64,000 bases of DNA from Bogoriella caseilytica (GCF_003752405.1 NZ_RKHK01000001.1:2170001-2234000), one strand, 5' to 3'; counted from the first letter of the stretch, positions 45,591 to 55,564 are shown. Numbers and translations: made by a program. The notes: generated from the letters alone by a model not told the origin.

Positions 45591-48095
45591 ATGAGTGCAC
45601 CGGACCGCATCACTGCCCCGTCCGCATGGCGTCGCCGCTCCGAGGTCACTGATGTGTCCTTGGATGAAGCCACCTATCAGCGCATTGACGCGTGGTGGCG
45701 GGCTGCCAACTACCTCTCTGTGGGGCAGATCTACCTGCTCGACAATCCGTTGCTGCGTGAAGAACTCACGGCGGAGCACGTGAAGCCGCGCCTGCTCGGG
45801 CACTGGGGAACCACCCCGGGGCTGACCTTCCTGTATGCGCATCTGAACCGGGTCATTGCCGAGCGGGAGCAGAGCGCCTTCTATCTGACCGGCCCCGGCC
45901 ACGGCGGGCCCGGTCTGGTGGCCGGCACCTACCTGGAGGGCACCTACTCCGAGGTCTACCCGGACATCACCGCGGACGCCGAGGGCGTGCGGCGCCTCTT
46001 CCGGCAGTTCTCCTTCCCCGGCGGGATCCCCTCCCACGTGGCCCCGGAGACCCCCGGCTCGATCCACGAGGGCGGCGAGCTCGGCTACGCGCTCTCCCAT
46101 GCCTACGGCGCGATCTTCGACAACCCGGATCTGCTGGCCTTCGCCGTCGTCGGTGACGGCGAGGCTGAGACCGGCCCGCTGGCGACCTCGTGGCACTCCA
46201 ACAAGTGGGTCAACCCCAGCCGTGACGGCGTGGTGCTGCCGGTGCTGCACCTGAACGGCTACAAGATCGCCAACCCCACGATGCTTGCCCGCATCCCGGA
46301 GGAAGAGCTGGCGGCGCTGATGCGCGGCTATGGCCACACGCCCTACTTCTTCACCGCGGGATTCGATGACGAGGAGCCTTCCTCCTTCCACCGCCGCTTC
46401 GCCGAGCTGCTCGACCAAGTCATGGACGAGATCGCCGAGATCAAGGCACGTGCGGCGCAGGGTGAGTTCGATGCCACCGATGACGCCTACCCGCGCTGGC
46501 CGATGATCGTGCTGCGGACGCCCAAGGGCTGGACGGGCCCGAAGAGCATCGATGGCAAACCCACGGAGGGATCGTGGCGTTCCCACCAGGTTCCGCTCGC
46601 CTCCGCGCGGGACACCGAGGAGCACCTGCAGGACCTGAAGTCCTGGTTGAGTTCGTACCGGCCAGAGGAGCTCTTCGATGACACCGGGGCGCTCAAGGGC
46701 GACATCGCCTCCCTCGCGCCGGCCGGAGACCTGCGCCTCGGGGCGAACCCGCACACCAATGGCGGGTTGCTCCTGAAAGACCTTCGCCTGCCGGATTGGC
46801 GCGACTTCGGCGTGGAGGTGGAGGCGCCTGGCGCCCCGCTGAAGGAGGCGACCCGGGTGCTCGGTGAGTACCTCAGCGAGGTGATCCGCCTGAATCCGGA
46901 GCGCTTCCGGATCTTCGGGCCCGACGAGACGGCGTCCAACCGGCTGCAGGCCGTGTACGAGAACACAGCGAAGCAGTGGAATGCGGGCTATCACGCATCC
47001 GATGCGGACGATCACCTGGCGCGTGCCGGCCAGGTGATGGAGGTGCTCAGCGAGCACCAGTGCCAGGGATGGCTGGAGGGGTACCTGCTCACCGGCCGGC
47101 ACGGGATGATGAACTCCTACGAGGCCTTCATCCACATCGTCGACTCCATGGTGAACCAGCACGCCAAGTGGTTGAAGGTCACCAACCACATTCCGTGGCG
47201 CCGGCCGATCGCCTCATTGAACTATCTGCTCTCCTCCCACGTCTGGCGCCAGGACCACAACGGCTTCTCCCATCAGGATCCGGGTTTCATCGATCACGTG
47301 GTGAACAAGAAGGCCGAGATCGTGCGTGTCTACCTGCCGCCGGACGCCAACACCCTGCTGGTCACCTATGACCACGCCTTGCGCTCGCGCCAGCTCATCA
47401 ACGTGGTGGTCGCGGGCAAGCAACCCGGCCCGAGCTTCCTCTCCGTGGAGGAGGCCTCGCGCCACTGCGCCCGGGGGCTCGGCATCTGGGAATGGGCCGG
47501 GAGCGAGGAGGCGGGCGAGGAGCCTGACGTGGTGCTGGCCTGTGCCGGTGACGTGCCCACGCTGGAGACCCTCGCCGCCGCGGACATCTTGCGCCGCGAG
47601 ATCCCCGACCTCCGGGTGCGGGTGGTCAACGTGGTGGACCTGATGCGCCTGCAGGATGAGCGTGAGCATCCGCACGGCCTGACCGACGCCGAGTTCAACG
47701 CCGTGTTCACCACCTCCAAGCCGATCATCTTCGCGTACCACGGCTATCCGTGGCTGATTCACCGGCTGACCTACCGCCGGGCGGGGCATGCGAACCTGCA
47801 CGTGCGTGGCTACAAGGAGGAGGGCACCACGACCACGCCCTTCGACATGGTCATGTTGAACGACCTTGACCGCTATCACCTGGTCATTGACGTGCTGGAC
47901 CGGACGCCGGGCCTGATGCAGCGCCACGGCCTGCTGAAGCAGCGGATGGTGGATGCCCGGTGGGCGGCCCGCGAGTACACCCGGGAGTTCGGCGAGGACA
48001 TCCCCGAGGTGGCCGACTGGGTGTGGCCGGACGCCGGGCAGAGCGGCAGCGAGGCAGCCGGCACCTTGCGCGACACCGGCGGTGACAACGAGTAG
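45591..48095 (+). CDS. xfp: Xylulose-5-phosphate/fructose-6-phosphate phosphoketolase
   Basis: This thiamine-diphosphate enzyme splits xylulose-5-phosphate (and often fructose-6-phosphate) with phosphate to acetyl-phosphate plus glyceraldehyde-3-phosphate (or erythrose-4-phosphate). It is 834 residues, within the family range. Conserved pieces include [69 protein letters not shown] (ThDP-Mg site), [24 protein letters not shown], and [10 protein letters not shown] in the second domain. The acetyl-phosphate can be used by the AckA and Pta proteins encoded 7-8 kb away. The specificity between the two sugars cannot be read from sequence with confidence. Confidence 0.95.
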   Translation: MSAPDRITAPSAWRRRSEVTDVSLDEATYQRIDAWWRAANYLSVGQIYLLDNPLLREELTAEHVKPRLLGHWGTTPGLTFLYAHLNRVIAEREQSAFYLTGPGHGGPGLVAGTYLEGTYSEVYPDITADAEGVRRLFRQFSFPGGIPSHVAPETPGSIHEGGELGYALSHAYGAIFDNPDLLAFAVVGDGEAETGPLATSWHSNKWVNPSRDGVVLPVLHLNGYKIANPTMLARIPEEELAALMRGYGHTPYFFTAGFDDEEPSSFHRRFAELLDQVMDEIAEIKARAAQGEFDATDDAYPRWPMIVLRTPKGWTGPKSIDGKPTEGSWRSHQVPLASARDTEEHLQDLKSWLSSYRPEELFDDTGALKGDIASLAPAGDLRLGANPHTNGGLLLKDLRLPDWRDFGVEVEAPGAPLKEATRVLGEYLSEVIRLNPERFRIFGPDETASNRLQAVYENTAKQWNAGYHASDADDHLARAGQVMEVLSEHQCQGWLEGYLLTGRHGMMNSYEAFIHIVDSMVNQHAKWLKVTNHIPWRRPIASLNYLLSSHVWRQDHNGFSHQDPGFIDHVVNKKAEIVRVYLPPDANTLLVTYDHALRSRQLINVVVAGKQPGPSFLSVEEASRHCARGLGIWEWAGSEEAGEEPDVVLACAGDVPTLETLAAADILRREIPDLRVRVVNVVDLMRLQDEREHPHGLTDAEFNAVFTTSKPIIFAYHGYPWLIHRLTYRRAGHANLHVRGYKEEGTTTTPFDMVMLNDLDRYHLVIDVLDRTPGLMQRHGLLKQRMVDARWAAREYTREFGEDIPEVADWVWPDAGQSGSEAAGTLRDTGGDNE

Positions 48096-48273
48096 GTCCA
48101 CGACGCCACGAGGGGCGCCGTCGCCGCTCGGGACGCATGCTGCGCCCCGCGGTGCGGCGTCTCCGCGGCGCCGGTGCGCTTGGATGACAGGTGTCTCCCC
48201 GCGTGGTGGGTGCGCGCGGGTGCGAGAATGGCCGCGCCGACTTTTCCGTACCCACAAGGCAAGGACTGACAGC

Positions 48274-49677
48274 GTGAGCGAGACGCCCGAGACCGAGTAC
48301 CGCATCGAGCACGACACCATGGGCGAGGTTCGCGTCCCGCGCGATGCGCTCTACTCCGCGCAGACGCAGCGGGCGGTGGAGAACTTCCCGATCTCCGGTC
48401 GGGGTATCTCCGCGCACCACATCGCGGCGCTCGGTCAGGTCAAGCGGGCCGCGGCCATCGCCAACGCCGAGCTCGGGGTACTGGAGCAGGACGTCTCGGA
48501 GGCCATCGTCTCCGCCGCCGACGAGGTCATCGCCGGCGAGCACAACTCCCACTTCCCGGTGGACGTCTTCCAGACCGGCTCGGGCACCTCCTCGAACATG
48601 AACACCAACGAGGTCATCGCGAATCTCGCCTCGAAGCGCCTGGGGCGTGCGGTGCACCCGAATGACCACGTCAATGCCTCGCAGTCCTCGAACGATGTGT
48701 TCCCCTCCTCGATCCATGTGGCCGCCTACCAGGCAGCGACGCAGGAACTGCTGCCCGGCCTGGAGGTGCTGGCCACCTCTCTGGAGCGCAAGGCCGAGGA
48801 GTTCCGCGATGTGGTGAAGTCGGGGCGCACGCACCTGATGGACGCCACGCCGATCCTGATGGGCCAGGAGTTCTCGGGCTATGTGACCCAGGTGCGCTAC
48901 GGCATCGCGCGGGTGGAGAACACGCTGCCTCGCCTGGCCGAGCTGCCGTTGGGCGGCACCGCGGTGGGTACCGGGATCAACACCCCCGAGGGCTTCTCGG
49001 CCCGCGTGATCGAGCTGATCGCTGAGAACACCGGCCTTCCGCTGGTGGAAGCCTCGAATCACTTCGAGGCGCAGGCCGCGCAGGATTCCCTGGTGGAGAC
49101 CTCCGGCGCACTGCGCACGATCGCGGTCTCGCTGACCAAGATCGCCAATGACCTGCGCTGGATGGGATCGGGCCCGAACACCGGCCTGGGTGAACTGCGC
49201 ATCCCCGACCTGCAGCCGGGCTCCTCGATCATGCCGGGCAAGGTCAACCCAGTGGTTCCCGAGGCGACCGTGATGGTGGCCGCCCAGGTGATCGGCAACG
49301 ACGCCGCGATCGCCTTCGCCGGCGCGCAGGGCAACTTCGACCTGTTGGTGACGCTGCCGGTGATGGCGCGCAACATCTTGGAGTCGATCACCCTGGTGGG
49401 CAACATGTCCCGGGTGCTGGCCACCAAGACCGTGGACGGGCTCGTGGCCGACGCTGAGCAGACGCTGCGGTACGCGGAGTCCTCGCCCTCGATCGTCACT
49501 CCGTTGAACCGTGTGATCGGCTACGAGGCAGCCGCGAAGATCGCCAAGTACGCCGTGGCTGAAGGTGTGACCGTTCGCGAGGCCGTGGAGGCGCTCGGGT
49601 ACGTCGAACGCGGCGAGGTCACTGCGGAGCAGCTCGACGCGGCTCTCGACGTGCGCTCCATGACTGGGGACTTCTGA
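48274..49677 (+). CDS. fumC: Class II fumarate hydratase
   Basis: This 467-residue enzyme interconverts fumarate and malate without an iron-sulfur cluster. Family motifs are [73 protein letters not shown] and the signature loop [15 protein letters not shown], which holds the catalytic serine. The start is GTG 48274 with AAGGA about 10 nt upstream; the longer frame from 47953 overlaps phosphoketolase and is rejected. It follows succinate oxidation by the Sdh complex encoded earlier in the window. The 178 bp before it contain GC-rich sequence and a GAGAAT patch, possibly its promoter. Confidence 0.95.
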   Translation: MSETPETEYRIEHDTMGEVRVPRDALYSAQTQRAVENFPISGRGISAHHIAALGQVKRAAAIANAELGVLEQDVSEAIVSAADEVIAGEHNSHFPVDVFQTGSGTSSNMNTNEVIANLASKRLGRAVHPNDHVNASQSSNDVFPSSIHVAAYQAATQELLPGLEVLATSLERKAEEFRDVVKSGRTHLMDATPILMGQEFSGYVTQVRYGIARVENTLPRLAELPLGGTAVGTGINTPEGFSARVIELIAENTGLPLVEASNHFEAQAAQDSLVETSGALRTIAVSLTKIANDLRWMGSGPNTGLGELRIPDLQPGSSIMPGKVNPVVPEATVMVAAQVIGNDAAIAFAGAQGNFDLLVTLPVMARNILESITLVGNMSRVLATKTVDGLVADAEQTLRYAESSPSIVTPLNRVIGYEAAAKIAKYAVAEGVTVREAVEALGYVERGEVTAEQLDAALDVRSMTGDF

Positions 49678-49815
49678 GCTGCGTCCTCAACCTGCCGGGA
49701 GGTCGCTGACCTGCTGGGTGGGGCCGCTTTCACAAGCCTTCGCGAGAGTGGTACCTGACGTGAGTGTGCCCGCGGTCGTGGGAGAGCCCGCTGTTGCGAG
49801 CGTGGCAGCTGTCGA

Positions 49816-51312
49816 TCAGTAGGGCGGTGGGCCGGCTGACCGCGCCGACTCGTGGTCACGCTTCCCGAGGTGGACCACGGTGCCGTCGGGCGCGCGGCGG
49901 TAGATGTGCCCGGTCGGTGAGGTCCACTCGATGGTGCCGTTGGTCTCTCGGCTGACCCGGAAGTCGCCGCGGGACTTGGCGCGGTGGTCGCTAGGGCACA
50001 GGGCCACCAGGTTGGTCGCCGAGGTGTCCCCGCCGTGCTCCCAGGGCTGGACATGGTCGAGTTCGCAGGCCTCGGCACCCACGCTGCAGCCGGGCCGGCT
50101 GCAGGTGTGATCGCGTGCGCGGACGTAGCGTGCCAGCTCCGCCGGTGGCCGGTAGGAGCGCCGGCCGACATCCAGAACCGTGCCCGTCGGGGCGTCGGTG
50201 ACCAGGCGTCGCCAGATCCCACCGGCGGCCAGACACCTCGCCGTGAGGGGGTCGATGGCGCCGTAGCCGTGGAGTTCAGCTACCGTCTGCGCCTCGGGAA
50301 GGTCTACAGAAGACGGATCGGCGTTGCCCGTGGCATCGACGGTGCCATCGACAAGGGTGCTGACGGGGACGGTGACGTTGATCCGCGGAGCCGTGCTGGC
50401 GGCCGTAGGGAAGGTCAGTGGCGCAGGTGCCGATTGACCTTCCTCGGTGATCGCCCCCTGGCCGGGTAGTTCGACCCGACCGGTGGTCAGGGCGTGGTGG
50501 CCGATGGCAGCGAGGGCGTCAGCGCGCAACTGATCGCTCGTGCGGCCGTCGGCCCGAGTACGCGCGTGGCGTGCTGCGCCATCGAGGCTGAGGTCCAGCG
50601 CCAGTGCGTCTTCCGCGGGCAGGACAGCCGAGATGCGGGCCATGCCGTCGGGCAAGGGGGAAGGCCGGTTCACCCGGCGCTCGGCGCGAGCCGCCTGGTG
50701 ACGGGCACTCGCCCCCTCGGGGTCGGCGGCGATGACGAGCGTGGCGACGTCGCGCCGGAGCTGCGCGGGTGTGCGGCCGGGCGCACGGGGGAGCAGGGCG
50801 TCCTCGACGTCCATGATCAGTGGTTCGGGGAGCCCTTCGAGGCCGCCGGTGAGCGCGCGGGCCTTGGCCCAGCACAGCCGGCCCTCGGCAAGGGCTTCAC
50901 CGGTCGCACTCATCGGACCGTGCCAGGCGCGGCCGGACTTGATGAGGGTGGCGGCAGCGGGACGACTGATGCCCAGCCGCATCGCGATCTCACGGGAGGC
51001 GCGCGGCTCGATCGCGCGCCGGCTCCGGGAATCGCCCGGGCCGTCCGAGGTTGGGTCAGGGCGCCCCACATCACCGGGACCATAGATCGCTGTGACATGT
51101 GCTTCGACCGCGGCTGCGGCCTGGGCTTGCCGTGCTTGAGCCCAGGAGGCCACCCGGCCCCACAGCGCTACGGCATTGAGGGAGTCGAAGGGATCGAGCG
51201 GGCCAGCGACGGCGTCGGCGAGCACAGCGAGCTCCAGTCCGGTCACCTGAGCGGACTGCTCGAGGAGTTCGGAGCCCGACAGATCGGGGATCTCGAAGAC
51301 GCGCTTGGCCAT
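49816..51312 (-). CDS. DUF222 / HNH endonuclease-domain protein
   Basis: The 498-residue protein is of the 13E12-repeat type common in actinobacteria. The N-terminal DUF222 region (about 20-350) includes the LxxGxLCWAKARAL segment (EGRLCWAKARAL). The C-terminal HNH nuclease fold is YVRARDHTCSRPGCSVGAEACELDHVQPWEHGGDTSATNLVALCPSDHRAKSRGDF, with paired Cys for structure and His-Asn-His catalytic residues intact. These genes occur in many copies per genome and are often linked with mobile DNA, but their role is unknown. No intein or intron context is seen. A TATGTT box 6 nt before ATG 51312 suggests leaderless expression. Confidence 0.88.
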   Translation of the reverse strand: MAKRVFEIPDLSGSELLEQSAQVTGLELAVLADAVAGPLDPFDSLNAVALWGRVASWAQARQAQAAAAVEAHVTAIYGPGDVGRPDPTSDGPGDSRSRRAIEPRASREIAMRLGISRPAAATLIKSGRAWHGPMSATGEALAEGRLCWAKARALTGGLEGLPEPLIMDVEDALLPRAPGRTPAQLRRDVATLVIAADPEGASARHQAARAERRVNRPSPLPDGMARISAVLPAEDALALDLSLDGAARHARTRADGRTSDQLRADALAAIGHHALTTGRVELPGQGAITEEGQSAPAPLTFPTAASTAPRINVTVPVSTLVDGTVDATGNADPSSVDLPEAQTVAELHGYGAIDPLTARCLAAGGIWRRLVTDAPTGTVLDVGRRSYRPPAELARYVRARDHTCSRPGCSVGAEACELDHVQPWEHGGDTSATNLVALCPSDHRAKSRGDFRVSRETNGTIEWTSPTGHIYRRAPDGTVVHLGKRDHESARSAGPPPY

Positions 51313-51318
51313 GAATCA

Positions 51319-51324
51319 AACATA
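51319..51324 (-). promoter_or_regulatory. Candidate -10 box for the DUF222/HNH gene (leaderless)
   Basis: On the reverse strand TATGTT is followed by TGATTC and then ATG 51312. It overlaps the palindrome ACATATGT. Confidence 0.45.
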
Positions 51325-51351
51325 TGTACGGCCACTGACATTGCCGTCACG

Positions 51352-51405
51352 GGCTGGGGCGAGAGCCAGCCGGGCGCGGGCCAGATACCCGGCTGCGCCC
51401 CAGCC
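51352..51405 (-). terminator. Two-storey hairpin downstream of the DUF4269 gene
   Basis: The outer stem pairs GGCTGGGGCG (51352-51361) with CGCCCCAGCC (51396-51405). The inner stem pairs CAGCCGGG (51367-51374) with CCCGGCTG (51388-51395). It lies 13 bp after the DUF4269 stop (reverse strand) and before the HNH promoter, so it probably terminates DUF4269 transcription. Confidence 0.7.
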
Positions 51406-51418
51406 GGGCGCACACCAG

Positions 51419-51958
51419 TCACCCGCGCAGGGCCGCCTCGAGCACCTGGGTGTCGAGCAGCGCTAGGTAAGGGTCGCCGTCCTCGCCCAGCTCGAGCCCT
51501 GATGCCTGCGCGAAGGCCGGTTCCGTCTTGATCCCCGCGCGCTTGAGCTCCAGTACGCGCTCGCGGAGCCACACCCCATGAGCCTCGAGCAGGGCGGCCT
51601 CGGCCACCATGTGCCGAAAGGCCCGCTGCTCGGCGACCGGGACGTTCTGGATGAAGAACTCCACCGGCGCCCCGTCCCCGTCGAAGCTCACACACCAGGC
51701 GTTCGCTTCGCGTCCGTGCGGCCAGCTCGCAAAGCCGGGGCGCCCGCCGAACCGCTCCGCCAGCTCATCGCGGGTCGCCGCGGGGTCGTCGGCCCACACC
51801 AGCACGTCAAGGTCCGAGCCATCGATGGCGATATCGATCGGAATCGTGCCGGCCAGCACCCATTCCCGCGCCGTGACCAGAGAGTGCAGCTCCAGGGCGT
51901 CGAGGGTGTGCGCAGCCGCCCGCTGCTGGGCGTTCCCCGTGCGGAGGTAGTCCCTCAT
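51419..51958 (-). CDS. DUF4269 nucleotidyltransferase-like protein
   Basis: The protein of about 179 residues has the DUF4269 hallmark LAGTIPIDIAIDGSDLDVLV, in which the DLD pair sits where nucleotidyltransferases bind metal. VEFFIQNVPVAEQRAFRHM and LLEAHG follow, with a helical C-terminus (VLELKRAGIKTEPAFAQASGL). ATG 51958 gives the usual family length and starts with MRDY, like other members; an upstream start at 52000 would add 14 residues with no support. The biochemical role is unknown, possibly transfer of a nucleotide to a protein or small molecule. A two-storey hairpin follows the stop. Confidence 0.85.
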   Translation of the reverse strand: MRDYLRTGNAQQRAAAHTLDALELHSLVTAREWVLAGTIPIDIAIDGSDLDVLVWADDPAATRDELAERFGGRPGFASWPHGREANAWCVSFDGDGAPVEFFIQNVPVAEQRAFRHMVAEAALLEAHGVWLRERVLELKRAGIKTEPAFAQASGLELGEDGDPYLALLDTQVLEAALRG

Positions 51959-52079
51959 AAGGAAACGCTGCGTAAGACGGCAAGCAGATGTCACGGCCAC
52001 GACGCTACCGGGTGCGCTCGCGACGTCCGGGCACCCAGGCCCTCAGGCACCCACCGCTCCCCGCGAGGGTCGTGCGGAG

Positions 52080-53210
52080 CTACTGGCAGTAGCCCGAGTC
52101 GTCGCTGGCACCTCGGCGGCAGATCGCGATGGCGACCGCCTCGTCGATCTCCCATCCTTGCCCGGTATCGAGGAGGGTGAGCTGATAGCGAGAGCCGCGG
52201 CCAGAATCGTCGGCCATTCCCGTGACGTCGACCCAGTAGTGGGCGCGGCCGCCGTCGTGCTCGGTGTGCACCACAGACCAGCCGGGCTCGCCGAGCGCCG
52301 GAGCGGCCGCACCGCCCTCCGGCCGCTCCCAGCTCGAGGCCACGCGCGTTCCGACCGAGGCAGCGATCTGTGCGGGGTCCGTAGCCGGCGGTACATCGTC
52401 GACCACCGCGGGATCCTCGTCGACGTATCCCAGGTATCCCAAGTAGTAGGTGTGCACCCAGCCGTAACCGTCGTCCAGGCGGATCTCGGCCCACACGCTC
52501 TCCTCCGGCGACCACGCCTCGCCATCCTCGAGCCCGAGGGCCCGCTCGCGGCCGGCAAGAACGACGTGACCGTCGGCCGGCAGCTCTCCGACCACCTCCC
52601 CCTCTGGGCCCGGCACGGCACGCACGTGGAGGACGTCGTCGTGATCGACCATGACGATATCGGCCACTCGATCAGCGTTCGTGACGTGCGATGTGCGGTC
52701 CTGCCCGGGAAGCTCGGAGTCCGCGACACGCTCCGTTCCCCCGTCGGGGAGCTCGGTGAGGCGTTCATCGGGAGCCGCTGAATCAGCGGAACCACTGGGT
52801 TGGTCCGTTGGCTCCGCGTCGGGCTCGTCGGCTGGCTGATCACTCGGTGCCGGTTCCGAGGTGGCGGGTCCCGGCACAGCAGGAGGTACGGCGTCCTCTT
52901 CGCCCGGCCACAGGAGGATCCCGAGTGGGAGACCGATGGCGAGAACCACGCAAGCCACCAGCGCCATCAAGGCGCGATGCGCCCTGGCGGGCCGCTCGTC
53001 ACCTCCGTCGTGTCTCAGCGGCACCATCGTGCTGGCCGCCACCGAAGCAGGTTCGTGCGGTACGTGGCCCTGCGGCCTGGTCTCACCATCCGCAGTTGTG
53101 GTGGTCCCGTCGAGGAGTTCCTTGAGGTCGCGCTCGGCTCGCGGGGTGAGCGGAAGATGGCGATGCCCGCTGGAAGGCCTGGCGCGGCGGATGCGGTCTT
53201 CAAAGCTCAT
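52080..53210 (-). CDS. Membrane protein paired with ECF sigma factor (putative anti-sigma or surface sensor)
   Basis: The 376-residue protein has a cytoplasmic N-terminus of about 75 residues starting MSFEDRIRRARPSSG and containing LTPRAERDLKELLDG. One membrane helix follows (RALMALVACVVLAIGLPLGILLW), then an acidic Pro/Asp/Glu/Ser spacer and an outer domain (about 175-376) with SH3b-like strands (VLHVRAVPGPEGEVVGELPADG, VWAEIRLDDGYGWVHTYYLGYLGY). No canonical ZAS zinc motif (HxxxCxxC) is visible. The start overlaps the sigma gene stop (ATGA), the standard arrangement for a sigma/anti-sigma pair. An SH3b-like domain could bind the cell wall and sense envelope state; this is inference. Confidence 0.72.
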   Translation of the reverse strand: MSFEDRIRRARPSSGHRHLPLTPRAERDLKELLDGTTTTADGETRPQGHVPHEPASVAASTMVPLRHDGGDERPARAHRALMALVACVVLAIGLPLGILLWPGEEDAVPPAVPGPATSEPAPSDQPADEPDAEPTDQPSGSADSAAPDERLTELPDGGTERVADSELPGQDRTSHVTNADRVADIVMVDHDDVLHVRAVPGPEGEVVGELPADGHVVLAGRERALGLEDGEAWSPEESVWAEIRLDDGYGWVHTYYLGYLGYVDEDPAVVDDVPPATDPAQIAASVGTRVASSWERPEGGAAAPALGEPGWSVVHTEHDGGRAHYWVDVTGMADDSGRGSRYQLTLLDTGQGWEIDEAVAIAICRRGASDDSGYCQ

Positions 53211-53755
53211 GACGCCGTCCCTTTCGTCTCGGCACCGATGTCCACGACGCCGGTGTCCCCGGCCAGCAGCGCTTTCAGCCGTCGTCGTGCGCGATGCAGG
53301 CGCACACGGGCGGCCGCAGCGGAGCAGCTCAGGATCCCGGCGATCTCCGCGCCGCTGAGTTCCTCCCAATAGGTCATCCGGATCAGCTCGCGATCCGCCT
53401 CGGGCAGCGCCGCGACACAGCGACGCACATGCAGCGCATCCGCCGGCTCCTCCTCAGTGACCCCCGCCAGTACCGGCCCTGCCCCCTGGACGAACTCCTC
53501 CGAGCGCCGTCGACGCCGGTACTCGTTGCCGATGACGTTTCGGAGCGTGCGGTAGACCCAGGGGAGGCTCAGCTCGGCGCCGTCGCGATGGTGCGCCCAG
53601 GCAATCCGGAAGGTCTCGGCCGTGGCATCCTCAGCGGCGGAGAGTCCGCGCAGACGCTGCTCGGCAACGGTGAGAACCAGCCGATAATGCTCGGTGTAGA
53701 AGGCGCGGAACTCCTCGCGGTGGTCGTCGGCACTCTGCCCTCGTGAGTCCGGCAC
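53207..53755 (-). CDS. ECF-type RNA polymerase sigma factor
   Basis: The 182-residue protein has a region 2 domain (EEFRAFYTEHYRLVLTVAEQRLRGLSAAEDATAETFRIAWAH) and a region 4 domain (VAALPEADRELIRMTYWEELSGAEIAGILSCSAAAARVRLHRARRRL), joined by a spacer of about 35 residues. This is the sigma-70 ECF layout. GTG 53755 has GGAAGGG 6 nt before it. It is co-translated with the membrane protein downstream, which probably holds it inactive. No target promoter motif could be assigned. Confidence 0.92.
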   Translation of the reverse strand: MPDSRGQSADDHREEFRAFYTEHYRLVLTVAEQRLRGLSAAEDATAETFRIAWAHHRDGAELSLPWVYRTLRNVIGNEYRRRRRSEEFVQGAGPVLAGVTEEEPADALHVRRCVAALPEADRELIRMTYWEELSGAEIAGILSCSAAAARVRLHRARRRLKALLAGDTGVVDIGAETKGTAS

Positions 53756-54038
53756 ATGCGCCCTTCCACTCGGATGCCCTGTCGGCAGCTGCGACAGCCT
53801 GCTCTCACCCCGAGTATTTCCGGCGAGCGGGAAGTATTACAGGCCGATGTATGCCCGTCCCCCGTCAGGTCAGTCCAGGCCCGGCATGGACGGGCCGTGC
53901 GGGCCAGATCCAGGATGCCCGTGGTGCGCACCGAAACGCGGGTTCGTCATCATTTCCCCATTCGAGTGCGGCGTGGGCACCGTCTGCGGTGTCGCGGCCA
54001 GGATGACTGCCGGCGCCCGCCGGGTGGTAGAGAGTTCC

Positions 54039-54281
54039 TCACGCCGGTCGCCGCAGCTCCGCCGGAGCGTCGAGGTCGACGAGACCATCGGCGAGGGCAC
54101 TGATCAACGCAGCAGCGTCATCCGGTTCGAGGCGGAGCGTGGCCGTGCAGACGTTCTCCCGCCACACGCTGATCGTCATCAATCCGGCCTCAGGCCTGGC
54201 GGACACCACCACGCCGCGCCCGTGCCCGCGCACGTCCGGGATCCATCGTGCGCCGGGGCTCAGCCGTGGTGCGGGCTCCAT
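54039..54281 (-). CDS. Small conserved-looking protein of unknown function
   Basis: This 80-residue protein has a basic N-terminus and a compact core, ISVWRENVCTATLRLEPDDAAALISALADGLVDL, of a type often seen in small actinobacterial proteins. Codon third positions are strongly G/C and the frame is clean. It sits between the sigma factor and the membrane protein at 54327 on the same strand. The 283 bp between it and the sigma factor hold no gene I can support. No function can be given. Confidence 0.55.
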   Translation of the reverse strand: MEPAPRLSPGARWIPDVRGHGRGVVVSARPEAGLMTISVWRENVCTATLRLEPDDAAALISALADGLVDLDAPAELRRPA

Positions 54282-54326
54282 GAGCTGATCGTTCCTTGTC
54301 AGCGATTCGTCGTCAAGAGGTCAACC

Positions 54327-55220
54327 TCAGGCAAAACCCTGGCGCTGCCCAGCGGCCACGCGCAGACCCTCCACCACCTGCCATTGCGCTGCTGGCACGC
54401 CGTACAAGAGCGACCGCTGGCCACCGCGGCTGACGACGCCGGTGTACTCACCGGCTCCGACCACCTGCTGCACGTCCTGCCACGCGATGGTTCGCGTGGT
54501 CCATGGCAACCGGATGGCGATGCCGCCTGGTGTGAGCGTGGTCCCAGCAATGGCCATCCGCACAGGCGGGATGAGGGAGACCACCAGGGGCACGCTGATG
54601 CTGAGGATGACCCAGACGATGTTCTCCGTGGCGAGACCAACGGCGATGCCGACGACCAGAGCAGTCACCATCGCGCCGACGAGTGCGAGGATCGCGAGCA
54701 CCGCTCCGGGCATCTGGAAGCGTCGCGACGGCTCCACGGGCCACAGTCCACCACGGGCATCGTGGGCCAGCGCCTGCTGCGGTACGTCGGCCCCCCGGTA
54801 GTGCGCCCAGATATGAGTCAGTTCGCCGAGGCGAGACTGCATGACCCCTGGGAGCCGGACGGTCTCGCCATTCCGGGCCGTCGCCGAGATGGCGAGGCGC
54901 TTCCGCCCGATCTGCTCGATCTCGCCCCAGCGCAGCTCGTAATGACGGAGGCCGTTGAACGTGCGCAGTCCGTCACGGTTCGCGGAGGTCCACCCGCCGA
55001 GCACGATGAAGTTCGCGAGAAAGGTGCATGCCGCGAAGAAGGAGATCATCGTCGCGACGCTGACCAACCCACCGCTCGTACTCAGGTTGCTCTGAATCGC
55101 CACATTGACGAGAAAGAGCAATGCGACCACGAGCTGGGCGACCTGCGCCCAGCGTGGGGCAATGCGCCAGCGCAGATCCTCGCCGGGCTTGGCTGCAGCT
55201 GCAGAACCTGAATGCGTCAT
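54327..55220 (-). CDS. PH-domain-like membrane protein of unknown function
   Basis: The 297-residue protein has two membrane helix pairs (QVAQLVVALLFLVNVAI and SVATMISFFAACTFLANFIVLGG; FQMPGAVLAILALVGAMVTALVVGI and IVWVILSISVPLVVSLI). Each pair is followed by a soluble beta-rich segment with PH-like strands (LRHYELRWGEIEQIGRKRLAISA; GIAIRLPWTTRTIAWQDVQQV). This duplicated helix-helix-PH design resembles bacterial bPH2-type proteins. ATG 55220 is chosen because the upstream 11 codons look non-coding. No partner is obvious. Confidence 0.7.
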   Translation of the reverse strand: MTHSGSAAAAKPGEDLRWRIAPRWAQVAQLVVALLFLVNVAIQSNLSTSGGLVSVATMISFFAACTFLANFIVLGGWTSANRDGLRTFNGLRHYELRWGEIEQIGRKRLAISATARNGETVRLPGVMQSRLGELTHIWAHYRGADVPQQALAHDARGGLWPVEPSRRFQMPGAVLAILALVGAMVTALVVGIAVGLATENIVWVILSISVPLVVSLIPPVRMAIAGTTLTPGGIAIRLPWTTRTIAWQDVQQVVGAGEYTGVVSRGGQRSLLYGVPAAQWQVVEGLRVAAGQRQGFA

Positions 55221-55329
55221 CGTTCCTCGATGTCCAATGCTGGGCGGAACCACAGATCACATGCAGGCTACCGCCACTGCCGAGTCACCCCATCGCGCCA
55301 GGTGAACCGCATCCTGACAAGATCACACG

Positions 55330-55518
55330 ATGGACATGGAGCAGTTCTGGACCGGCTGGACCCCTATCACCCACAGTCTCGTGACGGTCGTCGCGGGATA
55401 CATCGCCCTCCAGGTGATCAGCTCCGGTCAGGTCGGGGACGCCTCCAGCATCGTGCCCTTTGTGGAGAACAACGGTGACAGCGGACAGCAGGGGCGGAGT
55501 ACGCCGAACCCGGCATAG
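55330..55518 (+). CDS. Possible small membrane protein (62 residues)
   Basis: A short frame reading MDMEQFWTGWTPITHSLVTV, with one hydrophobic stretch (about 14-30) and a polar, Gly/Asn-rich tail. It has no strong ribosome site and no recognisable family, but it fills an otherwise empty gap and ends just before a hairpin that could terminate it. It may be a genuine small protein or chance. Confidence 0.35.
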   Translation: MDMEQFWTGWTPITHSLVTVVAGYIALQVISSGQVGDASSIVPFVENNGDSGQQGRSTPNPA

Positions 55519-55526
55519 CCGGGCAC

Positions 55527-55556
55527 GCGACCGGGTCTCGAACCCGCCCCGGTCGC
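55527..55556. terminator. Hairpin between the small forward frame and ackA
   Basis: GCGACCGGG (55527-55535) pairs with CCCGGTCGC (55548-55556) around a 12-nt loop, 9 bp after the ackA stop on the reverse strand. It likely ends the pta-ackA transcript. Confidence 0.65.
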
Positions 55557-55564
55557 AAACCCGT

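Noticed and set aside
49816-51312. DUF222/HNH gene as evidence of a mobile element
   Set aside because: No inverted terminal repeats, target-site duplications, transposase or integrase are seen around it; this family is common in ordinary actinobacterial chromosomes.
53756-54038. Possible genes in the gap upstream of the ECF sigma factor
   Set aside because: Frames here overlap each other, lack ribosome sites and have no recognisable protein pattern; it is probably the sigma-operon promoter region.
55527-55560. Reverse-strand sequence resembling a tRNA T-arm (GGGTTCGAGACCC)
   Set aside because: No D-arm, anticodon arm or acceptor partner is present; the pairing fits a simple terminator hairpin after ackA.
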